The notes under the pieces were generated by a model. It had not been told where the DNA came from. It worked only from the letters and a program-made list of their open reading frames with translations, and did not search any database. A stretch of DNA of 64,000 bases from Tritrichomonas musculus. Lineage: Eukaryota > Parabasalia > Tritrichomonadida > Tritrichomonadidae. Positions within the stretch are counted from its first letter, which is position 1. Every line of letters begins with the position of its first letter. Shown one piece after another: positions 17,108 through 26,299 of this stretch. The stretch lies in NCBI GenBank assembly GCA_039105265.1, contig JAPFFF010000011.1:372001-436000 (forward strand). Direction: 5' to 3'. Made by a program: the position numbers and the translations under genes.

Positions 17108-19660
17108 ATGACGTCAGATGTGGATGAACAATTAATAATGAATGAGGTAAAAAAGAAAGATTATCAAGATATGCTCATATTCATGTTCCAAAATAGTAAA
17201 TCAGAGCAAATAAAAACAATAATACACAATATTATTGAGTATCTTAAGAATCCTCGTAACTATATCAAAGACGTGAAAGAAAAGCTAAAAGATATGCTTG
17301 ATAAATATAACGCAAAGCCTAAAGGAATTAAAAGACAAAAAAATGAATTAGCTAAAATACTTGATTCAAAAGCGAATTACTTTATTGATATATCTGGCTT
17401 ACTAAAAGATAAAGCTGCGGGCACTCGCAGCCTCCGACAAGCGGAGGAAGAAAAGCCTGCCATTCCACAAATTGAGGAAGAGGAGGAGCCCGACTTGGAA
17501 GGCCACTATTTTAGAAACAGAATTAATAAAGACATTGAATCACTTAGTAATTTATTTACACTTGATAGTAATCATATTAATGCTTTACACTTATTTTATT
17601 GTATTGCTGATGACTCAAAAAGGTATCCGTTATTTAATAAAAAAGATACTATACAGATTCAATTACTTGTTGTATCATTAACTGAAAACATAGATTCACA
17701 TAAAAACAATAAGATACCAGATGTCATAAATAACCTAATGCAATTTGAGAAACAAAGAAGACAAACCAATATTGAAACAATGAGAAAGTTAGCTGAATCT
17801 AATCAAGAAGGTCAGCAATTATTAGATGCTTACAATAAATCTTCTACAATTGATGCTAACCAACTAGAAAGGTTTGGCTTATTAAATGAAGAGTTTACTG
17901 CTAAAAACCTTTATGGTTACTATAATAGGTCTATAAATCCTAAAGATGACTCCGATGTTAGAGTTAGGAATATCGCATTACAATTACATGATGCAATAAG
18001 AGAAACAAACATATTTGAAGAAACAACTAAACCTAAAAACAAAAAGCAACTCAAACAATTAATAAAGTACCTTAATGAAAATGGAGATAGAGAAATATTT
18101 TTTAATATGAATAGTGATATAGAAGAGGAAGCTGCGGAGGAAGAGAAAGACCCAATCTCAAGCTTTGCTTGCAAATCTTTATCCGACTATAAAACAATGT
18201 CGAAGCGTGTTTTTAGCACACCAACCAAAGAATATCTTAGAAGAAACAAACCAATTGAAGCTGAAGATGACCACAACAACTTTTCAGAACTATTGAACTC
18301 AAATATTGAAGCAACAAAAGGACCTGAAGTAAATGCTGCTGAATTCTTAAATGAATATATGAAGTCTATCCCAACAGGTAAACGTGCTGGTAAAACATTT
18401 GAAGCATCACAAAAACGTATGAGCGACCTGTACATTTTCGAAAACAAACAAAGTATCGATGTTAGTAAATATCGAGGGGAATTATTTGATATTCTTATTA
18501 ACGGTAATTACCGTGTCAAGTTTTCACCTAAATGTGCTACAAGAGACGGAGCAGAAGCTTATTGCAAGAAAAGATTTGATAAAAATGGATATCCATTATA
18601 TCGTTTAGTACCAGCTAGGCATGACACTAAAGACCCTCTCGGTAATCCAATTTGTGATTTAAACGGTGATAGAGTTGAAGATATTGTTATTGTTGATACT
18701 CGTGGTAAGCCTGTTATTATTAATGGATATCGTCTTGTTAAAGCAGACCCTTATAAGAAATTATGGCAAACCGAACGTATTGCTGGTAAAACAAATGATT
18801 CATTCGAAGTATGGCTTAAGAATCTTATGGGAGCTAAACGAACATGGGAATACACTCCAGAACAATGGAATGAAGGTAAGTTTAAACCTGAAATTGATAA
18901 GAAATTAGAAAAAGTAATAAACTCATATCAATCTGTTGGTTTATCCAAACCCAAAATCAGTACCAAAATTACTGCAAGAGGTTTGTGGAGTTCTATATTT
19001 TCAAAAATATGGCAAACTGTTTTATACAATATATTTACTACTGAAGAATACAAAGATTTGGAACCATTAAAATGTATATTTAGTTATTTCAAAGTATGTA
19101 CAGCCATATTTATTGCACGTTATGAATCTAAAGTGATGAAAGACCATGAACGCAATGATTGGAGTGATTGGGTTAAATATAAGAAATTACATCCAAAATC
19201 CGTAAATGCTGAATTGGGTGTTATGATTCAAAAAGAATATAATGAAAGCATTAAAGCGACTATGCCAGTTGATGGAGAAATAAATAGTGATGGTGAAATA
19301 TCAGGAGTATTACAAGAAATATTGGAGCAAACAAATGACCTCATCCTTAAGACTGGTCTTGGATTCACAGAAGATAAGAAAGACCAATATGCACAGTTAG
19401 CTCAAGCTATAATTGAAAATAAAGTAAGTACAGCAACAAAGAAGCAATTACAAGACAAATTTGGTGAAAATATTGATTCTTGGATTGATTCACAAGTTGG
19501 TGGAAATTACACCACAATCAAAGGATTATATAAGGCTGCACATAAAGGTGCTGGTGATAAATCATATATTAGGTCGCGAACTGTTGAAAGGCCAGCTAAA
19601 GCTGAAATTGTTGAGGAACCTTCTACTGATGATGATGACGATGACGAAGATGAAGCATAA
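17108..19660 (+). CDS. Large element protein with DxNGDxxxD loop (element B)
   Basis: 850 residues, one open frame. One N-terminal helical unit (MLIFMFQNSKSEQIKTIIHN to YFIDISGLL) corresponds to the unit that is repeated in element A. A helical middle follows, then the conserved core from about residue 455: INGNYRVKFSP, RDGAEAYCKKRF, the loop DLNGDRVEDIVIVD at about 516 and INGYRLVKADPYKKLW. The acidic tail ends in DDDDDDEDEA. Two GC-rich hairpins lie inside the coding DNA at 17414-17447 and another at 18159-18171. The stop overlaps TAAA. Its constant pairing with the fibre gene points to a virion role, possibly fibre attachment or assembly (inference). The DxNGDxxxD loop suggests calcium binding but does not identify the fold. 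Confidence 0.7.
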   Translation: MTSDVDEQLIMNEVKKKDYQDMLIFMFQNSKSEQIKTIIHNIIEYLKNPRNYIKDVKEKLKDMLDKYNAKPKGIKRQKNELAKILDSKANYFIDISGLLKDKAAGTRSLRQAEEEKPAIPQIEEEEEPDLEGHYFRNRINKDIESLSNLFTLDSNHINALHLFYCIADDSKRYPLFNKKDTIQIQLLVVSLTENIDSHKNNKIPDVINNLMQFEKQRRQTNIETMRKLAESNQEGQQLLDAYNKSSTIDANQLERFGLLNEEFTAKNLYGYYNRSINPKDDSDVRVRNIALQLHDAIRETNIFEETTKPKNKKQLKQLIKYLNENGDREIFFNMNSDIEEEAAEEEKDPISSFACKSLSDYKTMSKRVFSTPTKEYLRRNKPIEAEDDHNNFSELLNSNIEATKGPEVNAAEFLNEYMKSIPTGKRAGKTFEASQKRMSDLYIFENKQSIDVSKYRGELFDILINGNYRVKFSPKCATRDGAEAYCKKRFDKNGYPLYRLVPARHDTKDPLGNPICDLNGDRVEDIVIVDTRGKPVIINGYRLVKADPYKKLWQTERIAGKTNDSFEVWLKNLMGAKRTWEYTPEQWNEGKFKPEIDKKLEKVINSYQSVGLSKPKISTKITARGLWSSIFSKIWQTVLYNIFTTEEYKDLEPLKCIFSYFKVCTAIFIARYESKVMKDHERNDWSDWVKYKKLHPKSVNAELGVMIQKEYNESIKATMPVDGEINSDGEISGVLQEILEQTNDLILKTGLGFTEDKKDQYAQLAQAIIENKVSTATKKQLQDKFGENIDSWIDSQVGGNYTTIKGLYKAAHKGAGDKSYIRSRTVERPAKAEIVEEPSTDDDDDDEDEA
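17414..17447. repeat. Two adjacent GC-rich hairpins inside coding sequence
   Basis: GCTGCG (17414-17419) pairs with CGCAGC (17426-17431), and CCTCCG (17431-17436) pairs with CGGAGG (17442-17447). They encode AAGTRSLRQAEE in frame within an otherwise very AT-rich gene. They resemble in-frame palindromic insertions. Confidence 0.6.
18159..18171. repeat. CAAGC-TTT-GCTTG hairpin inside coding sequence
   Basis: Five-base arms around TTT, in the large protein gene, encoding SSFACK. The same core recurs at 19778-19790 and 28064-28076 in two other genes of element B. Confidence 0.5.
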
Positions 19661-19694
19661 AAAAATTACTATTCCTACTTTATATCCTTGCTAA

Positions 19695-20690
19695 TTATTT
19701 TTTTGAACCTGGTAATTTGAATGTTGTTGTATGCGCCTTATTTGTTCCTGGATTTACCTGTGACTGCATAGCAGGCCCAAGCTTCGCTTGCGACAAGAAA
19801 TCATTTTTAGCTTCTGTTGGACTTGCAACCTTTTGATTCTTAGATGTATCACGAGCTATACTAGATTTTTCAGGTTCTTGGTAAAAATATTTGAATTCAG
19901 TTATTGGTGATGGTAATACCTTCTTTGGGCGTATTTCATCGGGTATATCAAGTTTTTCATTATTATATTCAATATTTACTTTTGGGTCATATCCACTAAA
20001 TAAGGAAGGCTCCCTAGGATGTGAATTATTTGTATTTACCTTTAAGATAGGGCTTGTGATATTTGATTTGAATACATTGAATACTGGAAAATGGTATTTC
20101 CAATCCTGAAATTCATATTTGAAACCTTTAATATCAGCATCTTCATTTTTATTTCGCAATCGAACTTTCTGCCATTGGCTCATGAATGTTTCTTTTTCGA
20201 AACAGAGAAAGATAATTATTGGTACTGGCTTAACTGTGCAATCAACGTCTACGCTCGAAGATAGTTGATAACAGAAATTATTTGTTTCTTTTACATCATA
20301 TCTATAATCATAGTCTCCAATCAATAGTATATATGTTTTATTTAGGTCAGGAAATGATTTTTCAACAAATTGGATATCTGTATTACCAAAATTAGAAAAA
20401 AGGTCCACAGTTATTGTGAATAAACGTAATAGACTAGGATCGTTTGTATTATTTATATTTCTCTCATCTTTGAAATCCACTTTTTTAGGTAAATCCAACG
20501 TTACTTCACTACCATTAATAAGTACAAATAATTCATGGTAATTACTACTTAAATACAATAAGACTCTCCTATTTCTTTCAGAGATATATGAAAACAGTTG
20601 ATGGTCCTTATTAATATTGATACAATTTGGATCTTGCAAATTAAGTTCTTGCAGTGCTGTGAATACCGATTTTTGGTTGCTGTTATTCAT
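19695..20690 (-). CDS. Unknown structural-type protein (element B)
   Basis: 331 residues. The first 200 residues alternate short hydrophobic strands and charged turns (VLLYLSSNYHELFVLINGSEVTL is typical), suggesting a beta-rich fold. The C-terminal third is Pro/Lys-rich and low in order. It is the first of three leftward genes (this, a jelly-roll-like gene and the integrase) ending tail-to-tail with the large protein gene, 34 bases away. A GC hairpin core (CAAGC-TTC-GCTTG at 19778-19790) lies in its C-terminal coding part and encodes SQAKLGPA. No family is recognised; a minor virion protein is possible. Confidence 0.5.
   Translation of the reverse strand: MNNSNQKSVFTALQELNLQDPNCININKDHQLFSYISERNRRVLLYLSSNYHELFVLINGSEVTLDLPKKVDFKDERNINNTNDPSLLRLFTITVDLFSNFGNTDIQFVEKSFPDLNKTYILLIGDYDYRYDVKETNNFCYQLSSSVDVDCTVKPVPIIIFLCFEKETFMSQWQKVRLRNKNEDADIKGFKYEFQDWKYHFPVFNVFKSNITSPILKVNTNNSHPREPSLFSGYDPKVNIEYNNEKLDIPDEIRPKKVLPSPITEFKYFYQEPEKSSIARDTSKNQKVASPTEAKNDFLSQAKLGPAMQSQVNPGTNKAHTTTFKLPGSKK
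19778..19790. repeat. CAAGC-TTC-GCTTG hairpin inside coding sequence
   Basis: This copy shares a longer context with the one at 28064-28076: GCxGGCCCAAGCTTxGCTTGxGA. Relative to the gene it is in the opposite orientation to that copy, so the same palindrome is read in different frames in two unrelated genes. Confidence 0.6.
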
Positions 20691-20747
20691 TTTTTATTCA
20701 AAAAAAGCTATAGCTTAACAAGAACTCTGTTCTCGAAAAGTTGTAGC

Positions 20748-21140
20748 TTAATAAATAAGAAGGCAGCTCATGATAAATGCTGATGGTATGATTGAATTGC
20801 CATACAAATCGGTAAACCATATCTTGTAATCTCTCTTATTGCTACTGAAGAATTCGTATTTTCGGTATTTGGTTTGACGCTTATTAGCTAACATAATGAA
20901 TGAATCACAATATGCATCTAATTGAACTATATCTGAATGCACCATTAAATCACCAACTAAAAAGTCTTTTACAATTGCTCCAACATATTGAATTACAATA
21001 TATTTCTTGTTTCTGCTTGATACAAATTCAAGTGGCAACGTAAATTCTGTTGATTGAGTGTGGAAATAACGTTTTGTTATGGGCTGTTTTACATTGTTTG
21101 TTGCAACATTCTTGATATTATTCATAAGCATTTTTTTCAT
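20748..21140 (-). CDS. Small beta-rich protein, possible penton/minor capsid jelly roll (element B)
   Basis: 130 residues. Strand-like segments follow one another: FTLPLEFVSSRNKKYIVIQYVGAIV, DLMVHSDIVQLDAYCDSFIML, and the end DYKIWFTDLYGNSIIPSAFIMSCLLIY. The closing pattern resembles the end of the 334-residue protein in element C at 45118-46122 (FWIDFYSD, PKDSFVIEMQFLQYD), which also sits beside the integrase. In Polintons a single-jelly-roll penton-like protein is expected near this position. Similarity is weak and by eye only. Confidence 0.4.
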   Translation of the reverse strand: MKKMLMNNIKNVATNNVKQPITKRYFHTQSTEFTLPLEFVSSRNKKYIVIQYVGAIVKDFLVGDLMVHSDIVQLDAYCDSFIMLANKRQTKYRKYEFFSSNKRDYKIWFTDLYGNSIIPSAFIMSCLLIY

Positions 21141-21145
21141 AGAAA

Positions 21146-22501
21146 CTAAATGTTAAAATACTTAATGTAATCTTCATTTAAGTCTCCAAATGAATTACAT
21201 ATGAATTTCGTATATATAATAGGTACTTCAATAATAGCTTTTTCAGCATCAGTCATACGTTTCCTACCTTTATGATGCTTTTCTTGTGGTTCATCTTTTT
21301 TAACAGTCTGATATGGTTTTAATAACTTGCAGATTACATTTCCATTACGATACTCTAGAAACTCAGCAATTTCATTAAATACTCTTCTACGCTTCTCATG
21401 CTTTTTTTGCGTTTTGCTTTTATCGAGATGAACTAATATAATATTACCTCTATTATAAGATAACAACCCCTTAAAACGTTGTTTATCATTGATTTCCCGC
21501 AATTTCATTTGCATTTTCCTGATATATCTCCACTCCAAATCAGTATCGTTTTGCATTTGAGCTGGGGTATAATATATGTACTTCGTTGGTTTTACAAGAT
21601 TCTTGTCATAAAAATCTGATGGGTCATAATCAAAATTCTTAAATCGAAGAGAACTATGAGGGGTGTTATTATAGTAATCAACCATTTGTCTCATCAAATT
21701 ATAATCACTTAATCTTCGCTCATCTAACCCAAAAGCATTTCTCAGAGTTCTTATAACAGAATCAACATTTTTGTGAGCTAACGCATATGGAGAATCATTA
21801 ATAATGAATCTTATAGGATAGAAATCGGTGATTGAATCTATTGTATTTTCCCAAAACTGGATGTCTTCAAATTGTAAATTGAGTAGCCTTTGGAAACGAG
21901 GTTTATAATAGTCGCTTTTTTTAAGCAGTTTTTTAAGAGTTTCCAGTTTGTGGTTCACGAGTATTTTACTTAATATTTTATCAAACTCTTTTATCCTTGC
22001 TTCTTTAATTACAGCTTTCAAGTCAAATATCAAAGTAGTTTCTCCTGTTGAAAACCAAATGACAACACTATTATCTTTCATCTCTTTTAATCCAGGTTCT
22101 CCATCACATTTGATAGTTTTGAATAGAAATTGTGGATATCTTATTATAATTCGTTCAAGGGAAAACCATATATTTCCTTTATCCTTTACAGGTTCAACGA
22201 TTAGGTATCTTGTATTTGTATTGATGAGAACCAAATATATTTTATTTTCTTTTGTCAAATCTCTAGTATAGTATTTGCTAAACATCAAATCTGCTTCCCA
22301 ACAACCTGGTTCATTAGAGAAATTTGGTTTTGATAATTCTTTACATGATTTCAACTTGAAGTCAGGAATAAATGGTTCTGTTTTGATATCACTTTTAAAG
22401 AAAGGTTGTATGTAATTATCAATGTATTTATACTTGGATTTGAAAGGGTAATTGAGTAAGGAGTTGTATTCTTTATCGTAGATTCTTACTGATTTAGTCA
22501 T
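21146..22501 (-). CDS. Retroviral-type DDE integrase (element B)
   Basis: 451 residues. An rve-type core lies between about residues 65 and 290: CWEADLMFSK (first acidic residue near 70), YLVLINTNTRYLIVEPV strands, IKCDGEPGL (second, near 133), then NVDSVIRTLRN and the typical MVDYYNNTPHSSL near 275. The C-terminal part is basic, with RFKGLLSYNRGNIILVHLDK followed by KKHEKRRRVFNEI, where Polinton integrases carry a DNA- or chromatin-binding tail. It inserts the element into host DNA. It lies just downstream of a structured intergenic segment and the KilA-N gene, and its start context is a T7 run shortly before the ATG. Confidence 0.9.
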   Translation of the reverse strand: MTKSVRIYDKEYNSLLNYPFKSKYKYIDNYIQPFFKSDIKTEPFIPDFKLKSCKELSKPNFSNEPGCWEADLMFSKYYTRDLTKENKIYLVLINTNTRYLIVEPVKDKGNIWFSLERIIIRYPQFLFKTIKCDGEPGLKEMKDNSVVIWFSTGETTLIFDLKAVIKEARIKEFDKILSKILVNHKLETLKKLLKKSDYYKPRFQRLLNLQFEDIQFWENTIDSITDFYPIRFIINDSPYALAHKNVDSVIRTLRNAFGLDERRLSDYNLMRQMVDYYNNTPHSSLRFKNFDYDPSDFYDKNLVKPTKYIYYTPAQMQNDTDLEWRYIRKMQMKLREINDKQRFKGLLSYNRGNIILVHLDKSKTQKKHEKRRRVFNEIAEFLEYRNGNVICKLLKPYQTVKKDEPQEKHHKGRKRMTDAEKAIIEVPIIYTKFICNSFGDLNEDYIKYFNI

Positions 22502-22581
22502 TTTTTTCCAAAAAAAGTATTGATATACAAAAAAATATCAATTACAGGTAAATCATCACGTTTTTCATAAGATTTGGCGAG

Positions 22582-22627
22582 GGTCGGCAACTTTGTTGAC
22601 TGGGGCAATGCCCCCGGAATTCCGACC
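22582..22627. repeat. GC-rich branched hairpin between KilA-N and integrase genes
   Basis: Outer arms GGTCGG (22582-22587) and CCGACC (22622-22627) enclose a GGGGC-AAT-GCCCC hairpin and a short CAAC/GTTG pairing. The right arm context CGGAATTCCGACC is shared with the palindrome at 23169-23184 inside the KilA-N coding sequence. It lies in the 133-bp gap, in the KilA-N 3' region or integrase leader, and could act in RNA processing. Confidence 0.5.
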
Positions 22628-22634
22628 GTCGATT

Positions 22635-23393
22635 TTATTGGCTCATACTATTAAAGTATTCTTCAATTAATGTATGGAGCTTATTGAGATGCTCTATTTT
22701 GATATCAACACAGTTACCACTATTGGAAACCTTATAATCATCTGTTCCAAATGATGCTTTTATGATATTCTTAATGTTTAAATTTGGTGTCATACTAATA
22801 GGAAGGTCATCTTTGAAGTAAAATCTTTCGTTTTCATTATTATAATGGTTAACAACTTTTCTCCAAGTACTCTTATGACGACGACACAAATGAAGCCTAA
22901 TGAAACCTTCTTTATTAATATCCTCTTTGTAAATCAAATAACGGTAATCATTCTTGTGATTTTCTGGAACTGCACGTGGTTTGAGTTCATCAATTTGTTG
23001 CTGATGTTGTTTGCGTTCACGTTCAAATTGGGAGTCTAAAAGTTTGGCAATATAGATTGCGTATAATGGAGAACACCACATTGCGATGTGATTGACAAGT
23101 AAGCGGTGGATATACATTCCTTTTAATTCGTTTGGTAAATTTGGTCGATTTTCATATATTTTTTGGTAGGTCGGAATTCCGACCGACCCCTTTTCAGATT
23201 CAAATTCTTGTAATAACTCTTTTGTTGATTGATTTTCCAGCCAATGCTTTATTTGTTTAATAGAGTTGCATGCAGTTATTATGCTTTGAGCTTGGTACAA
23301 ATCATCTTTGATTGAATGTATGATGCGTAAATGTGCATTATATTGAATAAATTCGTAGTCATCATTAATTCGTTCTACGTTTATTGAAGCCAT
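22635..23393 (-). CDS. KilA-N domain DNA-binding protein (element B)
   Basis: 252 residues, colinear with the KilA-N protein of element A. The KilA-N core is YIQYNAHLRIIHSIKDD, HWLENQSTKELLQEF and GMYIHRLLVNHIAMWCSPLY; then come a coiled stretch (FERERKQHQQQI), YRYLIYKEDI, LHLCRRHKSTW and FKDDLPISMTPN. It is likely a sequence-specific regulator. Its coding DNA contains the perfect palindrome GGTCGGAATTCCGACC at 23169-23184 (encoding SVGIPT), which replaces a different palindrome at the same site in the A gene. The start context TTTTTTATC lies about 12 bases before the ATG, as in the A homologue. Confidence 0.8.
   Translation of the reverse strand: MASINVERINDDYEFIQYNAHLRIIHSIKDDLYQAQSIITACNSIKQIKHWLENQSTKELLQEFESEKGSVGIPTYQKIYENRPNLPNELKGMYIHRLLVNHIAMWCSPLYAIYIAKLLDSQFERERKQHQQQIDELKPRAVPENHKNDYRYLIYKEDINKEGFIRLHLCRRHKSTWRKVVNHYNNENERFYFKDDLPISMTPNLNIKNIIKASFGTDDYKVSNSGNCVDIKIEHLNKLHTLIEEYFNSMSQ
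23169..23184. repeat. Perfect 16-bp palindrome inside KilA-N coding sequence
   Basis: GGTCGGAATTCCGACC is its own reverse complement and is followed by GACCCC. It encodes residues between the two halves of the KilA-N domain, a tolerant loop. The intergenic structure at 22582-22627 carries the same CGGAATTCCGACC. Confidence 0.6.
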
Positions 23394-23488
23394 TTGTTCT
23401 GGAGATAAAAAATTATTTTAAAAATAGATTTGCAAAAAAATGTGGGACAGCAAGCAAATTTTGCTGCTACCGGTTTTCTCAAATCAAT

Positions 23489-25519
23489 TTACTCATTAAC
23501 TTGACTGCCAGCTGGTGTTTCATCATCAACATATTCCAATCCATTCAAACTAAGTTTAAAGTATGTATCTCTTGTGAGCCATAATTGAGTTGGAGGTGGA
23601 TGCACTGTACCTTCTTCGTTAACATTATAGTAAGTATCATTTGGACCTGTATATATTGGTTGACCATTAACCTGAACTTGAATATTTCCAAATCCACCAT
23701 CCAATCCATCATAGCAATATCCTGCTGAAGCACGTTCTGTTTGAATATTGAAAACAAAGCTAGAAGCATCACTTAAAGTATTTCTATAACGAACTCCATT
23801 TGCATCATTCTTTGGCATTGTCATACTATCTTCAAATTCTTTTGTGCATTGTAATGTGATTCCATCAAGGTCTCCAGCAGTTAATTGATTTTCAAAGAAT
23901 CTTGCACCAATTGTGCTAACATTTTCATCTGGGAAGTTCTTACCACCAATATTGAGATAACAATTTTGATATACCGGATTCTCGAAAACAGTGAGGTCAT
24001 TATGATGTTTTGGAAACATAATTGACATTGTAGTAACATTAATTAATGGGATATTCAAAGTAGATTTGATACCATTTGCTGCAGGAGCAATTGGGAATGA
24101 ATGGTAATCAACTTTTTGGGATGGAATTATAATTCCTTCACGAAGAATATTTTCAATACCTCTGCGAGTAGATTCACAGACACCATATCCTTGCATATTT
24201 GATTTACATAATGTGATTGTCATTCTGTTTACAGTTAATGTGGCTTTCTGTGATGAATATGTTTCGTTGTGAAGTTGTGATTTAGCATCATGAATTGCTT
24301 GAAGAGTCTGTTTAGCAGAAACAATTGGTGTTTTAACAATTTGCCAAGCATAATATCTTCCATTTTTGTCAGCATGATTTAATGGTGGTAATGTTACAGC
24401 AGGATTATGAACACAAATTTCTTCATCAGTTGCACCTGGTTGTAATCCAAATTCTTCAAATTCTTCCTTTGTGTAACTGAAATTGAATTCCAAATCTGTA
24501 AGAATATCAGTGTAACCAGTACTTCCATCATCATTATCCCATTGTTCACCAATTCGATATTGAATCTTATACTTGATAGGTGTTGGGGTTGGTTCAGGAG
24601 ATGGGTCAGGTGTTGGAGATGGTGATGGGTCTGGTGTTGGAGATGGGTCTGGAGATGGAGCACCAGGACCTGGAATTATAGCTTCATTACCAATTTGTGT
24701 AAATTGATGTTTCAAGTGACCGCGGGCCTTTATTTCTTTCAATCTTTCTAATTCTGCAGATGAGATACTATCATTATCTTCTAGATAAGCTTTTGTTTCA
24801 GCAACAGTATAAGGGTCTATAGCGGCCCAAACTAATCCTGCGGGTGATACTTGGAAACGAATTGATAAATCACCTATGATACCATTAGGGAATAAATCGA
24901 ATGCTTGTAATGCAAGTAAATCATCGAATGGTACGTTTAAATCAAATTCAACTTGGGATTTACCATTAGATTTGAATGAATTGAGGTTAACATAAGCACC
25001 AGCAACAGTTTGTGAATAATTTGAAACGTTTTCCCAAAGTGAATGTACAAAACGCCTACGTTTCTTCTCAGTCTCTGGTTTAACAGTGGAATACAAAAAC
25101 CCTTCACGAATACATTCATTTTGCTGATATCCAACGTTTACATTATTATGGAGAATCTCCAAACGGTCAAACAATTGATTGGAAGATTTGAGCCCGACAA
25201 ATAATTTGTAGAAGTTATTTGGGTCATCAATTTGTTGTAATTTTGCTAAATCAGTATTGAGTTGTAAATCTAGTTTGATGTGAAAGGTGAGGAATCCTTT
25301 ATCAACATCAGAAATGAAGTGGTCAGGATGTGTTAAACTGATTTGGGAATACTGTCCTTGATGAAATGGTGCAGGTTGGTCATGACAGTCAACAGTTCTG
25401 AATGAAAATGAGCGTGTACCATCATTAGTGTTAATCATTTCACGCATCTTATTAAAAGTGTCAAGTACATTCCCAGCTTCGATTTTGTAATTATGTGCTC
25501 TTTCGTTGCGATACAACAT
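23489..25519 (-). CDS. Major capsid protein, double jelly roll type (element B)
   Basis: 676 residues. The N-terminal jelly-roll region includes FLTFHIKLDLQL, DRLEILHNNVNVGYQQNE (the segment that in these capsids precedes the long helix loop) and WENVSNYSQTV. The first roll closes with VPFDDLLALQAF, FPNGIIGDLSIRFQVSPAGLVW, matching FAGKIELRLYFSTAGMVYCP of the element C capsid protein. A Pro/Thr/Ser/Asp repeat (PTPDPSPSP-type) at about residues 283-313 sits where a surface tower or loop would be. The second half has LTVNRMTITLC, SFPIAPAANGIKSTLNIPL and QNCYLNIGG. It forms the icosahedral shell. It is divergent from the small amphipathic protein gene, 51 bases away. The start context is TTTTTTTG then ATCATAAATG. 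Confidence 0.85.
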   Translation of the reverse strand: MLYRNERAHNYKIEAGNVLDTFNKMREMINTNDGTRSFSFRTVDCHDQPAPFHQGQYSQISLTHPDHFISDVDKGFLTFHIKLDLQLNTDLAKLQQIDDPNNFYKLFVGLKSSNQLFDRLEILHNNVNVGYQQNECIREGFLYSTVKPETEKKRRRFVHSLWENVSNYSQTVAGAYVNLNSFKSNGKSQVEFDLNVPFDDLLALQAFDLFPNGIIGDLSIRFQVSPAGLVWAAIDPYTVAETKAYLEDNDSISSAELERLKEIKARGHLKHQFTQIGNEAIIPGPGAPSPDPSPTPDPSPSPTPDPSPEPTPTPIKYKIQYRIGEQWDNDDGSTGYTDILTDLEFNFSYTKEEFEEFGLQPGATDEEICVHNPAVTLPPLNHADKNGRYYAWQIVKTPIVSAKQTLQAIHDAKSQLHNETYSSQKATLTVNRMTITLCKSNMQGYGVCESTRRGIENILREGIIIPSQKVDYHSFPIAPAANGIKSTLNIPLINVTTMSIMFPKHHNDLTVFENPVYQNCYLNIGGKNFPDENVSTIGARFFENQLTAGDLDGITLQCTKEFEDSMTMPKNDANGVRYRNTLSDASSFVFNIQTERASAGYCYDGLDGGFGNIQVQVNGQPIYTGPNDTYYNVNEEGTVHPPPTQLWLTRDTYFKLSLNGLEYVDDETPAGSQVNE

Positions 25520-25570
25520 TTATGATACAAAAAAAGTACTTATTACAGGACTTTTTTCATTATAAAAACA

Positions 25571-25825
25571 ATGGGTATCGGAATCTTCAAGAAAATGAAA
25601 AATGCTTTTAAATCAGTTGGCAATACAATTAAGAATGTTGCAACTAAAGTCGGTAAAGCGCTTCCTAAAGTTGTTGAAATTGGTAAAAGAGTTACCAGTG
25701 CGGTAAAGCCTGTTTTAGGTGATATACCTCTTATTGGAGACACTATAAGAGCAATTGACACAGGGTTAAATGTTGTCGATAGAGGAATGAGAATTGGTAA
25801 GAGCTTGATAAATGAAGTAGAATAA
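25571..25825 (+). CDS. Small amphipathic minor capsid-type protein (element B)
   Basis: 84 residues. It begins MGIGIFKKMKNAFKSVGN and alternates Gly/Ala/Val and Lys to form amphipathic helices (IKNVATKVGKALPKVVEIGK), ending with GMRIGKSLINEVE. Composition and size match the pVI/pX-like membrane-active or DNA-condensing minor proteins found beside the capsid gene in Polintons and adenoviruses. Element C has a longer counterpart at 48142-48597. It starts the rightward gene series that ends with the ATPase. The stop overlaps TAAA. Confidence 0.55.
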   Translation: MGIGIFKKMKNAFKSVGNTIKNVATKVGKALPKVVEIGKRVTSAVKPVLGDIPLIGDTIRAIDTGLNVVDRGMRIGKSLINEVE

Positions 25826-25851
25826 AAACAAAAAAATTTTTTTGAAAATAA

Positions 25852-26298
25852 ATGGAATTGGAAGTAATTAACGAAATAACTGAAGAAACAAAAAACTTCA
25901 AATCCATCGAAGAATTTAATTTGTTCTACCAGAAGCACAAGGACGAGATGAATGGACGCACCACACAGTACCTCAATAGAGTATATAAGATTATTACCCC
26001 CGATGGTGTTGAATATAGAATAACAAAAAAGAATTGTTCGAAAGAAGGAAATAAGAGAGTTGGGGGTGATATATTTCTAAAAAAAGTGTTTAAAAAGGAA
26101 GACCTAAAAGAGTTAGAACAAGATGTTATCAGAGCTGATATTGAAAGTGTAAAGGATGAGATTAAGCAGATGATATCGCGCATTCATGCGAATGAGCTTC
26201 TAGCGAATCGTATTGAGCAATCAGAGAAAAAAATAATAGAACTAACATCAACTGTGAATCAGATAGCTAAATATATTAATACTATGAATAATATGTAG
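25852..26298 (+). CDS. Coiled-coil protein, unknown (element B)
   Basis: 148 residues, 26 bases after the preceding gene. The N-terminal half has a basic beta-like segment (YLNRVYKIITPDGVEYRITK) and KRVGGDIFLKKVF. The C-terminal half is a long coiled coil (DLKELEQDVIRADIESVKDE to IIELTSTVNQIAKYIN). It may be a DNA-associated or assembly factor, but no family is recognised. The start context is a T7 run then GAAAATAAATGG. Confidence 0.5.
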   Translation: MELEVINEITEETKNFKSIEEFNLFYQKHKDEMNGRTTQYLNRVYKIITPDGVEYRITKKNCSKEGNKRVGGDIFLKKVFKKEDLKELEQDVIRADIESVKDEIKQMISRIHANELLANRIEQSEKKIIELTSTVNQIAKYINTMNNM

Positions 26299-26299
26299 C

